Below, one piece after another: positions 39,901 to 48,610 of a stretch of DNA of 64,000 nucleotides. The stretch's first letter is position 1. Each line of letters begins with the position of its first letter. The stretch comes from Leptolyngbya sp. PCC 6406. GTDB lineage: Bacteria; Cyanobacteriota; Cyanobacteriia; Phormidesmidales; Phormidesmidaceae. Location: assembly GCF_000332095.2 (NCBI RefSeq), contig NZ_KI913949.1, positions 3,702,876 to 3,766,875 on the forward strand, in the 5' to 3' direction. The position numbers and the translations under genes are program-made. The notes under the pieces were generated by a model that had not been told where the DNA came from, made no database searches, and saw nothing but the letters and a program-made list of their open reading frames with translations.

Positions 39901-40873
39901 ATTGCTAGAGGCCCGTAAACCGAAGGAAGCCTGTGTCTTGGCGGAGCGTCCTGGTACGGCTCAGGTTCACTTCCTGGACGATGAAAACATCGAGGTGAAG
40001 GTGGTGGAAAATGATGGCGTGGTCACCGACTACATCATCACTGCGGGGCAAAATATGCTGATCAGCGATGGTCAAGTAGTGGATACTGCTGAGCCGCTGA
40101 CGGATGGTCCTCCGAATCCCCACCAAATTCTGGAGATCTTTTTCAACTATCACTTGGCTCAAGGGCTTGGTACCCATGAGGCGGCGATGAAGGGACTCCA
40201 GGCGGTGCAAACCTTTTTGGTGAATGAGGTGCAGTCGGTATACCAATCCCAGGGGGTGGATATTTCCGACAAGCACATTGAGGTGATTGTGCGCCAGATG
40301 ACCTCAAAGGCTCGCATTGATGATGGCGGAGACACCACCATGCTCCCCGGTGAGCTGATGGAGATCTACCAAATTGAGCAGGTCAATGAGGCCATGTCTA
40401 TCACGGGGGGAGCCCCGGCTCAGTACACCCCCATGCTATTGGGGATTACCAAGGCGTCCCTGAATACCGATAGCTTTATCTCCGCCGCCAGTTTCCAGGA
40501 AACCACGCGGGTTCTTACGGAAGCTGCGATCGAGGGCAAGTCGGACTGGCTGCGAGGACTGAAGGAGAATGTCATCATTGGACGTCTGATCCCAGCGGGG
40601 ACTGGGTTCAATGCCTATGAAGAAGCCTCTCATCCTGAAGTGGACAGTGCAGCCTATGACGGTGACCTCATTGATGACAATGTGGCTCGGGATGTGGTTT
40701 TGGATGACAAGACTGCCCGTACCTATGAGCTAGAGGCGGGCCTGGGCATTCTGCCTGATGATGAGGACATTATTGGTCTTCAGATTGAGGGCAATGGCTC
40801 CCTCGGGCTTCCCAATGGTGAATCTCTAGATGATGATGATCTGCTGATTGATGACAACACCACTGCCCCCTAG
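36908..40873 (+). CDS. rpoC2: RNA polymerase subunit beta' (C-terminal part)
   Basis: 1321 residues; the C-terminal part of beta', with the large cyanobacterial insertion (sandwich-barrel hybrid repeats, about residues 340-980) inside the trigger loop. Early blocks: [23 protein letters not shown] (bridge-side), [62 protein letters not shown] in the bridge-helix/trigger region. A Zn site [13 protein letters not shown] follows, then [21 protein letters not shown]. The C-terminus ends in an acidic tail. ATG 36908 with GGCGGAG upstream. Ends shortly before a dispersed repeat and a terminator. Confidence 0.97.
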   Translation: MAEQGSNQSPMIFRNRIIDKKQLKKLMSWSFENFGTARTAQMADEVKDLGFHYATRAGVSISVEDLQVPECKRAMLQDADEEIRVTEERYTRGEITEVERFQKVIDTWNSTSELLKDEVVKNFRRNDPLNSVYMMAFSGARGNVSQVRQLVGMRGLMANPQGTIIDQPIRTNFREGLSVTEYVISSYGARKGLVDTALRTADSGYLTRRLVDVSQDVIIRENDCGTELGIPVRSMMAGDRVLIPISDRLLGRVAARNVVHPETGEVLVERNQAISEAVAEAIYAAGVEEVYARSALTCEATRSVCRHCYGWSLAHSKMVDLGEAVGIIAAQSIGEPGTQLTMRTFHTGGTVTGEMAPQIQSKHDGTIQLAKQFRGRSFRTRHGEDALILETNTDLVIAGEGKPQKEALPQGTILFVQNGDHVVKGQLVAELPTTSRIQKVTEKATKDVTSDLSGEVKFSGLVQEEKKDRQGNTTRLAQRGGLLWVLSGEVYNLPPNAEPVVKNGDHIDAQGVLAETRQITERGGLVRLPDSTDNKGGREVEVITSSVLLNQAAVKMESAQGGEHYVIETSNGQRFSLIATPGTKVANHAVVAELEDTQYHTQTGGIIQYSGVEATKKGKGKQGYEVTKGGTLLWIPEESHEVNKDISLLLVEDGQYVEAGTEVVKDIYSQNSGVVEVTQKNDILREIVIKPGDLHMADAPEALMERDRSIIPPGEELMPGLSTDRLCYMEYVETPEGPAILLRPVEEYTVPDAPPVPSQDSISDNGSNIRLRAVQRISFKDGERVKAVEGKELVRTQLVLEIEEEASHLEADIEQVPDEDNPEIMRLQLVILESIVVRRDVVADQTQGSTSTRLLVEDGQQIEPGAIVARTEIQCKETGEVRGIREGDEAIRRILVTRDADRILVDLQGQQAHVAEGDLVVAGSEVAPGVLLDESGQVIQITDTHLVLRLARPYRVSTGAVLHIDDGDLVQRGDNLVLLVFERAKTGDIIQGLPRIEELLEARKPKEACVLAERPGTAQVHFLDDENIEVKVVENDGVVTDYIITAGQNMLISDGQVVDTAEPLTDGPPNPHQILEIFFNYHLAQGLGTHEAAMKGLQAVQTFLVNEVQSVYQSQGVDISDKHIEVIVRQMTSKARIDDGGDTTMLPGELMEIYQIEQVNEAMSITGGAPAQYTPMLLGITKASLNTDSFISAASFQETTRVLTEAAIEGKSDWLRGLKENVIIGRLIPAGTGFNAYEEASHPEVDSAAYDGDLIDDNVARDVVLDDKTARTYELEAGLGILPDDEDIIGLQIEGNGSLGLPNGESLDDDDLLIDDNTTAP

Positions 40874-40902
40874 TGGTCTGCGGTGTACATACCCTAACTT
40901 AT

Positions 40903-41011
40903 CGTGGTACACCTCGGCCCCTCACCCTAGCCCTCTCCCACGGGGAGAGGGGACCAGAAAATGTGGGGCTGACGCGACAATAGTGGGCTGATTTACGCCC
41001 TGCGGTACTAG
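40903..41011. repeat. ~110-bp dispersed repeat, copy 1
   Basis: Starts CGTGGTACACCTCGGCCCC, contains the CCCTCTCCC/GGGGAGAGGGG hairpin and GACCAGAAAATGT, and ends near GCGGTACTAG. A second copy in the same orientation is at 46147-46257. Confidence 0.8.
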
Positions 41012-41043
41012 TGGTCTGTCAATCTCAAATTTGTGGGTAACGC

Positions 41044-41075
41044 AGAAAGAGGGCGCGAAATCGCGCCCTCTTTCT
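41044..41075. terminator. Bidirectional terminator after rpoC2
   Basis: A 15-bp stem AGAAAGAGGGCGCGA (41044-41058) with TCGCGCCCTCTTTCT (41061-41075). Each arm has an A- or T-rich foot. It lies between the plus-strand rpo genes and the minus-strand BON-like gene. Confidence 0.85.
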
Positions 41076-41126
41076 GTATGACTAGGGGTATGGCAGGGAA
41101 TCTTCTGTAGTGCTGAGATGCTCCGA

Positions 41127-41513
41127 TTAGGCAAAGGCAGGGTTGATCCCCATCGATACCAGCCCCGTAGGGACATACTCAATGCCACACAACTCCACTT
41201 GGGCAATCCCTTCCACCATCAGGGCTATCTGGACGATCTGCTGGAGTTGGGTAGGGCTGGTAACCCGGCCATGGAGAATAATTACGCGCCCCCGTTGAAG
41301 AATCGTCAAGTCCGCGATCGCATTCGCCCCTAGGCAATTGCGCAGATGACATTCCACCCGCTTTTTGAGGCCATAGTGGTCGTACTCCCCCCCGAGACCT
41401 ACCCGCTCTGGGGGAATGGATTTGAACCACCGGGCTTGGCCTTGAGGGGCCGGCGGCGGGTTGGGAGAACTCAGACGATGAGTAAAGAACGAGATCTGAT
41501 TTAGAGCACCCAT
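41127..41513 (-). CDS. BON-domain-like small protein
   Basis: 128 residues. The N-terminal 45 are Pro/Ser-rich and variable; the rest is a compact alpha-beta domain: ERVGLGGEYDHYGLKKRVECHLRNCLG, IADLTILQRGRVIILHGRVTS and a helix LQQIVQIALMVEGIAQVEL. That order (helix, strand, turn, helix, strand) is typical of BON domains, which bind membranes or phospholipids. I recognise the pattern, not a named orthologue. Two Cys residues sit in the first helix. ATG 41513. Convergent with rpoC2 over a strong terminator. Confidence 0.65.
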   Translation of the reverse strand: MGALNQISFFTHRLSSPNPPPAPQGQARWFKSIPPERVGLGGEYDHYGLKKRVECHLRNCLGANAIADLTILQRGRVIILHGRVTSPTQLQQIVQIALMVEGIAQVELCGIEYVPTGLVSMGINPAFA

Positions 41514-42050
41514 TGATTCTGCACCTTGAACATTGCTGGTGTAGCTGTGAGCCCTGGGAGAGGCAGTGGCGTGGGGGCTACGCCCAACCCCAAGGGGGGC
41601 AAACCCAGGGGCAACCTCAACACAGAATTGGCTTCAAGGAATCTTCACACGTACCGGATGGAATTTATGCGTACTAGATGAATTTTATGCGTTTACGGAT
41701 GGAACATTGCGTATTTTCAACGACATACTTAGAAGAAAGATACTTCAGGATAGAGCTTACTTCCGTAAGATGAGCCAGTTTTGCGGAAATGTGAGCCAGG
41801 GAAAGGGCTGAAAGCTCAGGGTTTAATTTCCGGGGTACCTAGGGAGTAGACCCCCTCAGACATCGTCAGTTCCCCGGAGAGACAAATAAGCCTTGTAGGG
41901 CACTGCCCACCCTTTGGGAACATGCTGTTCGGAAATTACCTAAGGATATAGAGATCAAATAACGTGGGATAGCCGTCCCGGCTGTCCATGGTCAGGCAAG
42001 ATGCCTCACCCACAAGAATTGCATGTTAAAGGATCCGGGTTCCTAAGGCT
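41514..42050. other. Long gene-free stretch
   Basis: 537 bp without a believable gene. It contains a GGATGGAAT/TTTATGCG-type direct repeat at about 41657-41705 and a dispersed hairpin repeat at 41969-42038. An 81-codon open frame at 41566-41811 has no recognisable features. No tRNA or riboswitch was recognised. Confidence 0.6.
41969..42038 (-). repeat. ~70-bp dispersed hairpin repeat, copy 1
   Basis: Contains ATAGCCGTCCCGGCTGTCC, then a hairpin TCAGGCAAGATGCCTCA, then ACAAGAATTGCAT and GGATCCGG. The copy at 53376-53446 is inverted, but its hairpin loop is in the opposite relative orientation. Confidence 0.8.
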
Positions 42051-42530
42051 CTAGGCTTGAGTCAGTAATGCCACTGCATAGGCGGCAATCCCTTCTTCTC
42101 GACCTGTGGGGCCGAGCTGTTCATTGGTAGTGGCCTTGACCCCCACCTGTTCTGGTTCAATCTGGAGGGCCTGGGCTAGGGTGGCCCGCATCGTGGCAAT
42201 GTGAGGCTTAAGTTTGGGCCGCTCTGCCACAACGACGCTGTCAATGTTGACTACTAACCAACCGCGATCGCGAATTAACCGATCCACCTGCTTCAGCAAT
42301 TCCACGCTGTTGGCTCCTGCCCACTGGGGATCATCAGGGGGAAAGTACAGGCCAATATCCCCCAGACTCAGGGCTCCCAAAAGGGCGTCCATAATGGCAT
42401 GGGTCAAAACATCAGCATCGCTGTGGCCCACTAAACCAAGGGGATGTTCTAGCCGCACCCCGCCCAAAATCAGGGGACGATCGGGTCCAAGGCGATGAAT
42501 ATCGTAACCGTTGCCGATGCGAATAGTCAT
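42051..42530 (-). CDS. ispF: 2-C-methyl-D-erythritol 2,4-cyclodiphosphate synthase
   Basis: Makes MEcPP in the MEP isoprenoid pathway. 159 residues, from ATG 42530. Signature blocks: [12 protein letters not shown], the metal and substrate region [68 protein letters not shown]. The frame extends upstream of ATG 42530 without similarity. It follows trmD on the same strand after 147 bp, an order seen in other cyanobacteria. The product feeds carotenoids, phytol and quinones, including the tocopherol made with the cyclase at 1014-2171. Confidence 0.96.
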   Translation of the reverse strand: MTIRIGNGYDIHRLGPDRPLILGGVRLEHPLGLVGHSDADVLTHAIMDALLGALSLGDIGLYFPPDDPQWAGANSVELLKQVDRLIRDRGWLVVNIDSVVVAERPKLKPHIATMRATLAQALQIEPEQVGVKATTNEQLGPTGREEGIAAYAVALLTQA

Positions 42531-42677
42531 AGCTATAACAACCAGTATTATCTTGCAAATTTCCGTGATTTTGCGCAAAGATTCAACATAAGTTTATACG
42601 GTATCCGCAAAATCACTGGATTAGTGTCGATTTTTGGCGGGGCAGGACGATTGTGGTCAATACACAGCCCTACGCTC

Positions 42678-43490
42678 CTAAGGAGATTTCTGGTTTGACG
42701 CGGGGGGGTCTAATTCTGATGGCGTATTAGGGATAGACTCAGGATTTGCTTCGCCCTGCTGCTGAAGCCAGCGCTGGTAGAGATCGGGGCGGCGGGTGGC
42801 CGTGCGATGGAGTTGCTGCTCATGTCGCCATTGGGCGATGGCCCCATGGTTGCCCGACCGCAGCACCTCTGGCACCTCCCAGCCCCGAAATATTGCCGGA
42901 CGGGTGTATTGGGGATAGTCCAGGAGGGGGGTCTCGAAGCTCTCGTACTTGAGGGAGTCCGCCTTGGCCACCGTGCCGGGGCGCAGGCGGATCACCCCAT
43001 TCAGCAGGGCTAGGGCAGGAATTTCCCCACAGGTCAGGACAAAATCCCCCAGGGATACTTCTCGGGTGATCAAGTGCAGCACTCGATCATCTACCCCCTC
43101 ATAGTGGCCGCACACCAGTACCAGTTGATCGTAGTCACGGGCTAGGGTGTGTAGCAGGGGTTGGGCCATGGGTTCCCCCTGGGGAGTGAGTAAAATTACC
43201 TCTCGACGTGCCTTCTGGGGCAGGGATTCCACGGCGGCAAAGAGGGGTTCTGGTTTCATCAGCATTCCTACGCCACCGCCATAGGGCTCGTCATCGACCT
43301 TATGGTGTTTGTCGGTGGCGAAGTCCCGAGGATTGGTGAGGTGAACTGTAGCAATGCCTCGATCTAGGGCTTTGCCTAGTAACCCCGATTGCAGGGGAGA
43401 AGTAAAAAAATCTGGAAATAGGGTGACGATATCAAAGCGTAAGGGTTCAAAGCGTAAGGGTTCAGAGCACAAGGAATCGGAGGAAGCCAT
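42678..43490 (-). CDS. trmD: tRNA (guanine-N1)-methyltransferase
   Basis: Methylates G37 of tRNAs to prevent frameshifting. 270 residues; a SPOUT knot enzyme. RFDIVTLFPDFF, DDEPYGGGVGMLMKPEP, LLTPQGEPMAQP, VCGHYEGVDDRV, then GDFVLTCGEIPAL, where the Gly often seen before GE is Cys, and LLDYPQYTRPA and LRSGNHGAIAQWRHEQ. The last 20 residues are a Pro/Ser/Asn tail. It begins eight bases after the TPR gene stop, so it is part of the sigma-like/TPR/trmD cluster. Confidence 0.96.
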   Translation of the reverse strand: MASSDSLCSEPLRFEPLRFDIVTLFPDFFTSPLQSGLLGKALDRGIATVHLTNPRDFATDKHHKVDDEPYGGGVGMLMKPEPLFAAVESLPQKARREVILLTPQGEPMAQPLLHTLARDYDQLVLVCGHYEGVDDRVLHLITREVSLGDFVLTCGEIPALALLNGVIRLRPGTVAKADSLKYESFETPLLDYPQYTRPAIFRGWEVPEVLRSGNHGAIAQWRHEQQLHRTATRRPDLYQRWLQQQGEANPESIPNTPSELDPPASNQKSP

Positions 43491-43497
43491 TACACGT

Positions 43498-44544
43498 TTA
43501 CTCGCGACCCTGGAATCGCAGCGCCTGTAACCGATTCATCAATACCGCTTCCTGGGGCTTGATTTCCAGTTGTCGGGCCAAGCTGAGAGCTTGTTCGTAG
43601 GCTTCCATGGCGGCGATGGTCTCGTTGGTCTGGGCGTAGTATTCTCCCAAGCGGGTGAAGGTTAGCATCTGCTGGTAGGGAGAGGTGCTGCTACTACTGG
43701 TCAGGGCCAGCCGCTCTTCGATAAATCGCCGGACCTGGGTGAGGTCGTTGCGCGATTGGTAGACCTCCACCAATCCGTCTAATGCCCGGAGTAAATTGGA
43801 AATATCTCCGCTTTGTCGGGCGGCATCCCGTGCCACCAAGTAAGCTCCCAGCGCCTGACCCGATTCCCCTAGGCCGTAGTAGATGGCTCCTAGGGTGTTA
43901 TTGGAGTTTGCCTCTCCGGCCAGATCTCCGGCCCGGAAGCGGTATTCCGCTGCCGCTTCGTAGTATTTGCGGGCATCATGGAGGTTGCTTTGGCTGCGGG
44001 CCACTAGCCCCAGATTGCTGAGGGAGAGGCCGATTCCGGCGTTATCCCCCACATCTAGACCAATGGCTAGGGCGGTTTGAAACGCCTCTTGGGCGGGAAT
44101 CAACTGCCCCCGCTGCACGAAAATTGTGCCTAGATTATTCCAGCCCCGCACCTGCCCCAAAAAGTCGTGGTTGTCCTGAGCGACCGCCAGCCGTCGCCGC
44201 AGGGTGTCTTCTGCTTCCCGGTATTGGGTCAATTGGGCATAGGTGAGGCCGATGTAGTCGTAGGCTATGCCGGCAGTGGTGAGGTCTCCCAGGGCGTGGT
44301 AGATGTCGATGGCCCGGTACCAAGCCGCGATCGCACGGTCATAGTTGCCTGCCTGCCGCTCTTGACTGCCGAGACGCAGGAGTTGGTCTGCCACATCCCG
44401 AGGTTGTCCCTGGGTAGCGTTGTTGGGACGAATATCAAGCTGGCGTTCGAGTTGCTCAAGGCCATGGGCCACCGAGGGTGATAGCAAGCCCCCCACCAAG
44501 CACAGGGCCAAGAGTGCAGCCGTTGGAGTCGGACGAGGAGTCAT
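43498..44544 (-). CDS. Exported tetratricopeptide-repeat protein
   Basis: 348 residues from ATG 44544. A signal peptide (about residues 8-26, ending SVAHG) is followed by six or more TPR units, e.g. ADQLLRLGSQERQAGNYDRAIAAW, GIAYDYIGLTYAQLTQYREAEDTL, GWNNLGTIFVQRGQLIPAQEAF, LTFTRLGEYYAQTNETIAAMEAY. The repeats suggest a periplasmic protein-interaction scaffold; partners unknown. It lies 28 bp downstream of the sigma-like gene and eight bp before trmD, all on the minus strand. An upstream in-frame start would overlap the sigma-like gene and is rejected. Confidence 0.85.
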   Translation of the reverse strand: MTPRPTPTAALLALCLVGGLLSPSVAHGLEQLERQLDIRPNNATQGQPRDVADQLLRLGSQERQAGNYDRAIAAWYRAIDIYHALGDLTTAGIAYDYIGLTYAQLTQYREAEDTLRRRLAVAQDNHDFLGQVRGWNNLGTIFVQRGQLIPAQEAFQTALAIGLDVGDNAGIGLSLSNLGLVARSQSNLHDARKYYEAAAEYRFRAGDLAGEANSNNTLGAIYYGLGESGQALGAYLVARDAARQSGDISNLLRALDGLVEVYQSRNDLTQVRRFIEERLALTSSSSTSPYQQMLTFTRLGEYYAQTNETIAAMEAYEQALSLARQLEIKPQEAVLMNRLQALRFQGRE

Positions 44545-44572
44545 GGGGTTGCGGGGGGTAGGGAGGCTGGGG

Positions 44573-45280
44573 TTACTCAAGGGGAGACGAAGCCAATTCC
44601 GGTAGGGGACTGCGATGGCCCCTAGAGGCCGGTCCCTGACCATTGCGAGGGGCCAAGGTGGTCAAGGCTTGGATGTAAATCTGGTAGATGTCCTCGGGGA
44701 GGGCTTGTTCCAAGTGACGACAGGCCACCCGCAGGCGGTTAGCGACTTCAGAGGGGGAAATGCGTTCTCCCTCTGCTTGCAGGTAGGCCGCGATGCGGGT
44801 ATCGCTCCAGTGGAAGGTGCGGGCCATTACCAAAATCAAGCGCTCCACGGGTTCCATGCTGTCCAGTGCCCGCTCTACATAGCACCAGAGGGGGGGAGAA
44901 GCTTCCTCTAGGGCGTAGTGGATTTCCTCCACCTCTGGCAGTATGGCCTGATTAATACAGAGGGCGGTGACGTTGATCAGCCAACTCTGGAGGGAGAGAG
45001 ACCGTTGGGGCGTGGCATCTTCGGCGGGGAGATCAAGGCCCCCCAGTTCATTCAAGATGTGTCGCCAAGTGAGGGCAAAGAGATAGTCTGCCTGCACTGG
45101 AGACCGGGCAGAATGGCGAATCAGACTATAGACAATGGGACTGTAGCGGCAGAAGATAGCCGTAAAATATCGGCCAGAGGTGGGCTCGGCCTTGAAGCGC
45201 TGGAGCAGTTCGCGATCGCTCAGGGGCGCTAACTGCTGCACAAGCTCGTGACTACATTCAGGGAAGCTGGGGATTTGCAC
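44573..45280 (-). CDS. Sigma-70-family-like regulator (cyanobacterial)
   Basis: 235 residues. The N-terminal LSDRELLQRFKAEPTSGRYFTAIFCRYSPIVYSLI resembles sigma region 2, and SPVQADYLFALTWRHILNELGGLDL follows. The C-terminal half has LDSMEPVERLILVMARTFHWSDTRIAAYLQAEGERISPSEVANRLR, which resembles a sigma region 4 helix-turn-helix. I recall this as a conserved cyanobacterial protein annotated as sigma-70 family; it is atypical and its promoter targets are unknown. The extreme C-terminus is a Pro/Arg/Ser-rich tail. Divergent from the VOC gene across a 251-bp promoter-bearing gap. Confidence 0.6.
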   Translation of the reverse strand: MQIPSFPECSHELVQQLAPLSDRELLQRFKAEPTSGRYFTAIFCRYSPIVYSLIRHSARSPVQADYLFALTWRHILNELGGLDLPAEDATPQRSLSLQSWLINVTALCINQAILPEVEEIHYALEEASPPLWCYVERALDSMEPVERLILVMARTFHWSDTRIAAYLQAEGERISPSEVANRLRVACRHLEQALPEDIYQIYIQALTTLAPRNGQGPASRGHRSPLPELASSPLE

Positions 45281-45531
45281 TGGAATCTAGGACAATGGGA
45301 CGCAACAGCCATCAAAGTTGCTCATACTATAACCACAGATTTTTGAAGAAAACCGATTTTTTTACAAAATCCAGTGGAGTTGTCCCAATTTGGGGCTATC
45401 CCTGAGGGCAAAGACGATCCAGGCTCATGGCACCTCGTTCCCCTTGATACACTAGTTAAGGAAGCGGGGATACTGACTATATACTTCTTGCAATCTATTT
45501 TTCTCAACCGACTGAGTCAAGTGATCTGTCT

Positions 45532-46113
45532 ATGAGCACCATTGTGGACCTATGGCAGGGGAGTCCGTCCCCGATATTAAGCTGGCTAGGGTTGCCAGTG
45601 GATGTCTTTTCCACCCAGGGCATCATGGTGATGCTGCTGGTGGCCTATGCCGGGGCTATGTGGATGTTCCTGAGCAGCGCACCTAAGGTCCATACGGTGA
45701 TGGTGTCTGATCTGGAACTGGCCCGCCGCTTTTATGAGGGGATGTTGCGGCTTCCGGCGGCGGATGTGCCTCTGCACTATTACTACAACTATGAGCAAAC
45801 GCTGGGGACTGCTGGGTTAGATCCAATGCTAGCTGCAAGTAATTTTGGTGGGCAGGGGACTCCCTACAACAGTCCGGATGGTCTCTGGTATCAGCTTAAA
45901 AAGAACACCCAACTCCACATTGTGGGTGGGGCCAGTCGGGGCCACGGCAATCGCGATCGCCATGTTTGTTTTGATCATGATTGTCTAGAACAATTGCTAA
46001 TGCGGGTGCAAACACGGGGGATTCGCCATAAAATCCGCCGGGAGCAACCCCTTAATTTTCTGGTAAAGGACTATGACGGTCAGGTCATTGAGATGGCGGA
46101 AATTTCTGCCTAG
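45532..46113 (+). CDS. Membrane-anchored VOC (glyoxalase-like) protein
   Basis: 193 residues. One hydrophobic helix at about residues 29-49 (GIMVMLLVAYAGAMWMFL) precedes a VOC-fold domain: KVHTVMVSDLELARRFYEGMLRL, QLHIVGGA, DRHVCFDHDCLEQLLMRVQTRGI, and FLVKDYDGQVIEMAEI. His and Glu at fold positions that can bind metal (H in KVHTVMV, H in RHVCF, E in IEMAE) are present, but a substrate cannot be named. ATG 45532. A dispersed 110-bp repeat follows. Confidence 0.8.
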   Translation: MSTIVDLWQGSPSPILSWLGLPVDVFSTQGIMVMLLVAYAGAMWMFLSSAPKVHTVMVSDLELARRFYEGMLRLPAADVPLHYYYNYEQTLGTAGLDPMLAASNFGGQGTPYNSPDGLWYQLKKNTQLHIVGGASRGHGNRDRHVCFDHDCLEQLLMRVQTRGIRHKIRREQPLNFLVKDYDGQVIEMAEISA

Positions 46114-46146
46114 TACTGGGCAACGGAAATACCCTGGCCGTTCCAT

Positions 46147-46257
46147 CGTGGCACACCTCGGCCCCTCACCCTAGCCCTCTCCCGCGGGGAGAAGGGACCA
46201 GAAAATGTTGGGCTGGTGCGGCAGAATCGTAAGCCTATTTCTGCCAAGCAGTACTAG
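46147..46257. repeat. ~110-bp dispersed repeat, copy 2
   Basis: Same orientation as 40903-41011; shared core ACACCTCGGCCCCTCACC, the CTCTCCCGCGGGGAGA hairpin and CAGTACTAG at its end. The whole 46114-46468 gap (355 bp) has no believable gene. Confidence 0.8.
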
Positions 46258-46468
46258 TCATACCCCTGTTTCTATTGCTTTCAGCGTGGGTAGGCTGTCT
46301 TGGTTTTTGGGGGTTGCTCCACTTCTGGGTGGGTGCTGGATGTCTAGAAGTTCTGAACTATGGGTAGACCCCAGGAACCTGGGCCGTTATGGTAGCTAAC
46401 AGGAAGTCTTCTCTCGCGACGCTGCCCTAGAGCGGGGACGACTGCCAGCCCATAAGCTACCCAGCCCC

Positions 46469-46735
46469 GTGACACCCAAGCGATCGCTACCCGAGACTAC
46501 TGCCTATGTCCGTATCACTTACCAGTCCTGGCACCAAGGGCGTTTGGTGGGGGAGGTGCGGGCTAGTGAATATGCGTGGCAGTTTCAATGGCAGTTTCCC
46601 AAGGGCCAACTCAGCATCGAACCTTCTCTGGGTCGCGCCCTGATTCGTGAACCTCTGGGACGGTTTTTAGAACGCTTTGATTATCAACTGGAACCGGGCG
46701 GCGATTATTCTTTCACTATTCGCGCCAAGATTTAG
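46469..46735 (+). CDS. DUF3146 family protein
   Basis: 88 residues, GTG 46469. LPETTAYVRITYQSWHQG, GEVRASEYAWQFQWQFPKGQL, IEPSLGRALIREPLGRFLE, and the terminal YQLEPGGDYSFTIRAKI match the small cyanobacterial DUF3146 family. All-beta, soluble, unknown function. Its TAG stop (46733-46735) lies inside the left end of the dispersed element 46732-46790. Confidence 0.75.
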   Translation: MTPKRSLPETTAYVRITYQSWHQGRLVGEVRASEYAWQFQWQFPKGQLSIEPSLGRALIREPLGRFLERFDYQLEPGGDYSFTIRAKI

Positions 46736-46790
46736 GGGCTGTGGACCATCAAAGCCAGATTCTTGGTTATGGGCCGATTACAGCGCCTAG
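46732..46790. mobile_element. 59-bp TIR element overlapping a stop codon (copy B)
   Basis: Begins TTAGGGGCTGTGGACCATC and ends TTACAGCGCCTAG. Same family as 21282-21336 and 51208-51266. Its first bases contribute the TAG stop of the DUF3146 gene. Confidence 0.75.
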
Positions 46791-46852
46791 CTTTCTTTCG
46801 TAGGGCAGGCGTAGTTATGCTGACCCTGTAAAGGTTTCCTCGCTAAAGAATA

Positions 46853-48610
46853 TTAGTCTCCAGTCTGTTTTCCCTTAAACCGCAGTGGAATTGTAATTCC
46901 GAACGTGGCACCTTGGCCCTGGATGGAGTCACAGGTTAGTTGGCCGCCGTGTTTGCCAACAACGATTTCTTGGCTGATGGAGAGCCCCATACCTGTACCC
47001 CGTCCGACGGGTTTGGTGGTAAAGAAGGGGTCAAACAAGCGATTGCGAATATTTTTCGGGATGCCAGAGCCATTATCCTGGACTTGAATACGGACCCGTT
47101 GGCCATCTACGGGTTCGGTCCGAATAGTGATGGTGGGTGGGGCGGAAGGCTGACCATTTTGGGCTGCTACGGGAGCGGTGGCCATGGTTTCCTCTAGGGC
47201 ATCAATGGCATTGCAGAGGAGATTCATAAACACCTGATTTAATTGTCCAGCGGAACATTCTACTGGGGGAATTTGGCCATAGTCGCGCACGACTTGGATG
47301 GCGGGATGTTCGGGGCGGGCCTTGAGGCGATTTTGCAAGATCATCAGGGTGCTGTCGATACCCTCGTGGAGATCTACCTCTTTCACCTCGGACTCATCCA
47401 TGCGGGAAAACACCCGCAGGGACTTGACGATGTCGCGAATGCGGCTGGCTCCCACCTGCATAGATTGCAGCAATTTGGGCAAGTCTGTCTGGAGAAACTC
47501 TAGGTCTATGTTATCGATCTCGTCTTGAATGACGGGGTCGGGGTCGGGGTAGTGAGTTTGGTACAGGCGGATCAGGGTGAGGAGATCCTGGATGTATTCA
47601 TCGGCGTGGCTGAGGTTGCCGTAGATGAAATTCACCGGGTTATTGATTTCGTGGGCTACCCCCGCCACCAGTTGGCCTAGGCTCGACATTTTCTCGCTCT
47701 GCACCATATGCATTTGCATGTGCTGCATCTCTTGCAGCGCCTGCTCTAGGGCCTTAGATTTACTGCGTTCGCGAGTTTCACTTTCCCGTAGTCCGGCCTC
47801 AACTTTTTGGCGGTGGGCGATTTCTATTTGGAGCTGGTTGTAGGCTTCAAGCTGGCGAAAAACCTTGTCGAAGGACCGTCCTAAAAAGTGAATTTCGTGG
47901 CTGCTCAGGGCGGCGGGCATGGTAAAGGTGCCGGTTTCCTTACTGGCTTCCACTGCTTTCTTCAGGTCTTCAATGGGTTGCAGTACTAATCGTCGCACCA
48001 GCATCCCCATCAGCATGAGGATGGCTGTGGCTCCCAGCAGCAGGGTGAGGGTGGAATGGGTGAAGGTGCGTTGGGCATCTTGCTGCAATTGGTTCAGATC
48101 GAGGACTGCGATCGCAGCTCCTCGACCGCCCGTGCTGCCAAACATGGTGCTGCTGAAGGGCAGCAGGGTGACAAGAGCGGGGCGGCCATTGATGGTGATC
48201 GGCACTTGCAACGTCGTGCCGCTGGCCATAGCTGCTTCCACCTGAGGGATAAGGTGGGGATAGCGATCTAGAAAGCTATCCTGGGCGGTGGTGTTGGGGC
48301 CTTGGGCCAGGGTCTGTCCCTGGGGGTTGAGCAGGAAAATTTCAACCACCGCTGGCAGGGTGGAATAGTTCTGCACCATCCGATTCAAGGCGGTAATATT
48401 TTCGCCTTGGATCAGACTTTCCGCTGAAAATTCCAGGGTTTCAGTAATGGCCATCGCCCGCACCCGCACCTGGGTATCGAGGTTTTGGCGGATCAATCGG
48501 TAGTTCACTCCCAGGGTGACCAACCCCACAGTGATGATTGAGCTGCCAAATCCTAGGAGAAGCTGTTGGGAGAGGCTCCAGTGACGTTTTTTCGGGTTTG
48601 CATCCGTCAT
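46853..48610 (-). CDS. Membrane histidine kinase
   Basis: 585 residues. TM1 at about 16-39, a periplasmic sensor region (40-186), TM2 at about 187-207, a HAMP-like linker, a coiled coil (about 255-310), then the phospho-acceptor VAGVAHEINNPVNFI with His320 and an extended dimerisation region. The ATPase domain has the N box (NQVFMNLLCNAIDAL), G1 DNGSGIP, F box FDPFFTTKP and G2 GTGMGLSIS. No receiver domain; no response regulator gene is adjacent. It begins inside the stop codon of the upstream binding-protein gene (ATGA, 48607-48610). That coupling suggests the lipoprotein feeds the kinase (inference). Confidence 0.9.
   Translation of the reverse strand: MTDANPKKRHWSLSQQLLLGFGSSIITVGLVTLGVNYRLIRQNLDTQVRVRAMAITETLEFSAESLIQGENITALNRMVQNYSTLPAVVEIFLLNPQGQTLAQGPNTTAQDSFLDRYPHLIPQVEAAMASGTTLQVPITINGRPALVTLLPFSSTMFGSTGGRGAAIAVLDLNQLQQDAQRTFTHSTLTLLLGATAILMLMGMLVRRLVLQPIEDLKKAVEASKETGTFTMPAALSSHEIHFLGRSFDKVFRQLEAYNQLQIEIAHRQKVEAGLRESETRERSKSKALEQALQEMQHMQMHMVQSEKMSSLGQLVAGVAHEINNPVNFIYGNLSHADEYIQDLLTLIRLYQTHYPDPDPVIQDEIDNIDLEFLQTDLPKLLQSMQVGASRIRDIVKSLRVFSRMDESEVKEVDLHEGIDSTLMILQNRLKARPEHPAIQVVRDYGQIPPVECSAGQLNQVFMNLLCNAIDALEETMATAPVAAQNGQPSAPPTITIRTEPVDGQRVRIQVQDNGSGIPKNIRNRLFDPFFTTKPVGRGTGMGLSISQEIVVGKHGGQLTCDSIQGQGATFGITIPLRFKGKQTGD

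Noticed and set aside
41566-41811. 81-codon open frame in the gap before ispF
   Set aside because: Composition looks random, with no start signal and no recognised motif.
46205-46399. 64-codon open frame between VOC and DUF3146
   Set aside because: Overlaps the dispersed repeat and has no recognisable features.
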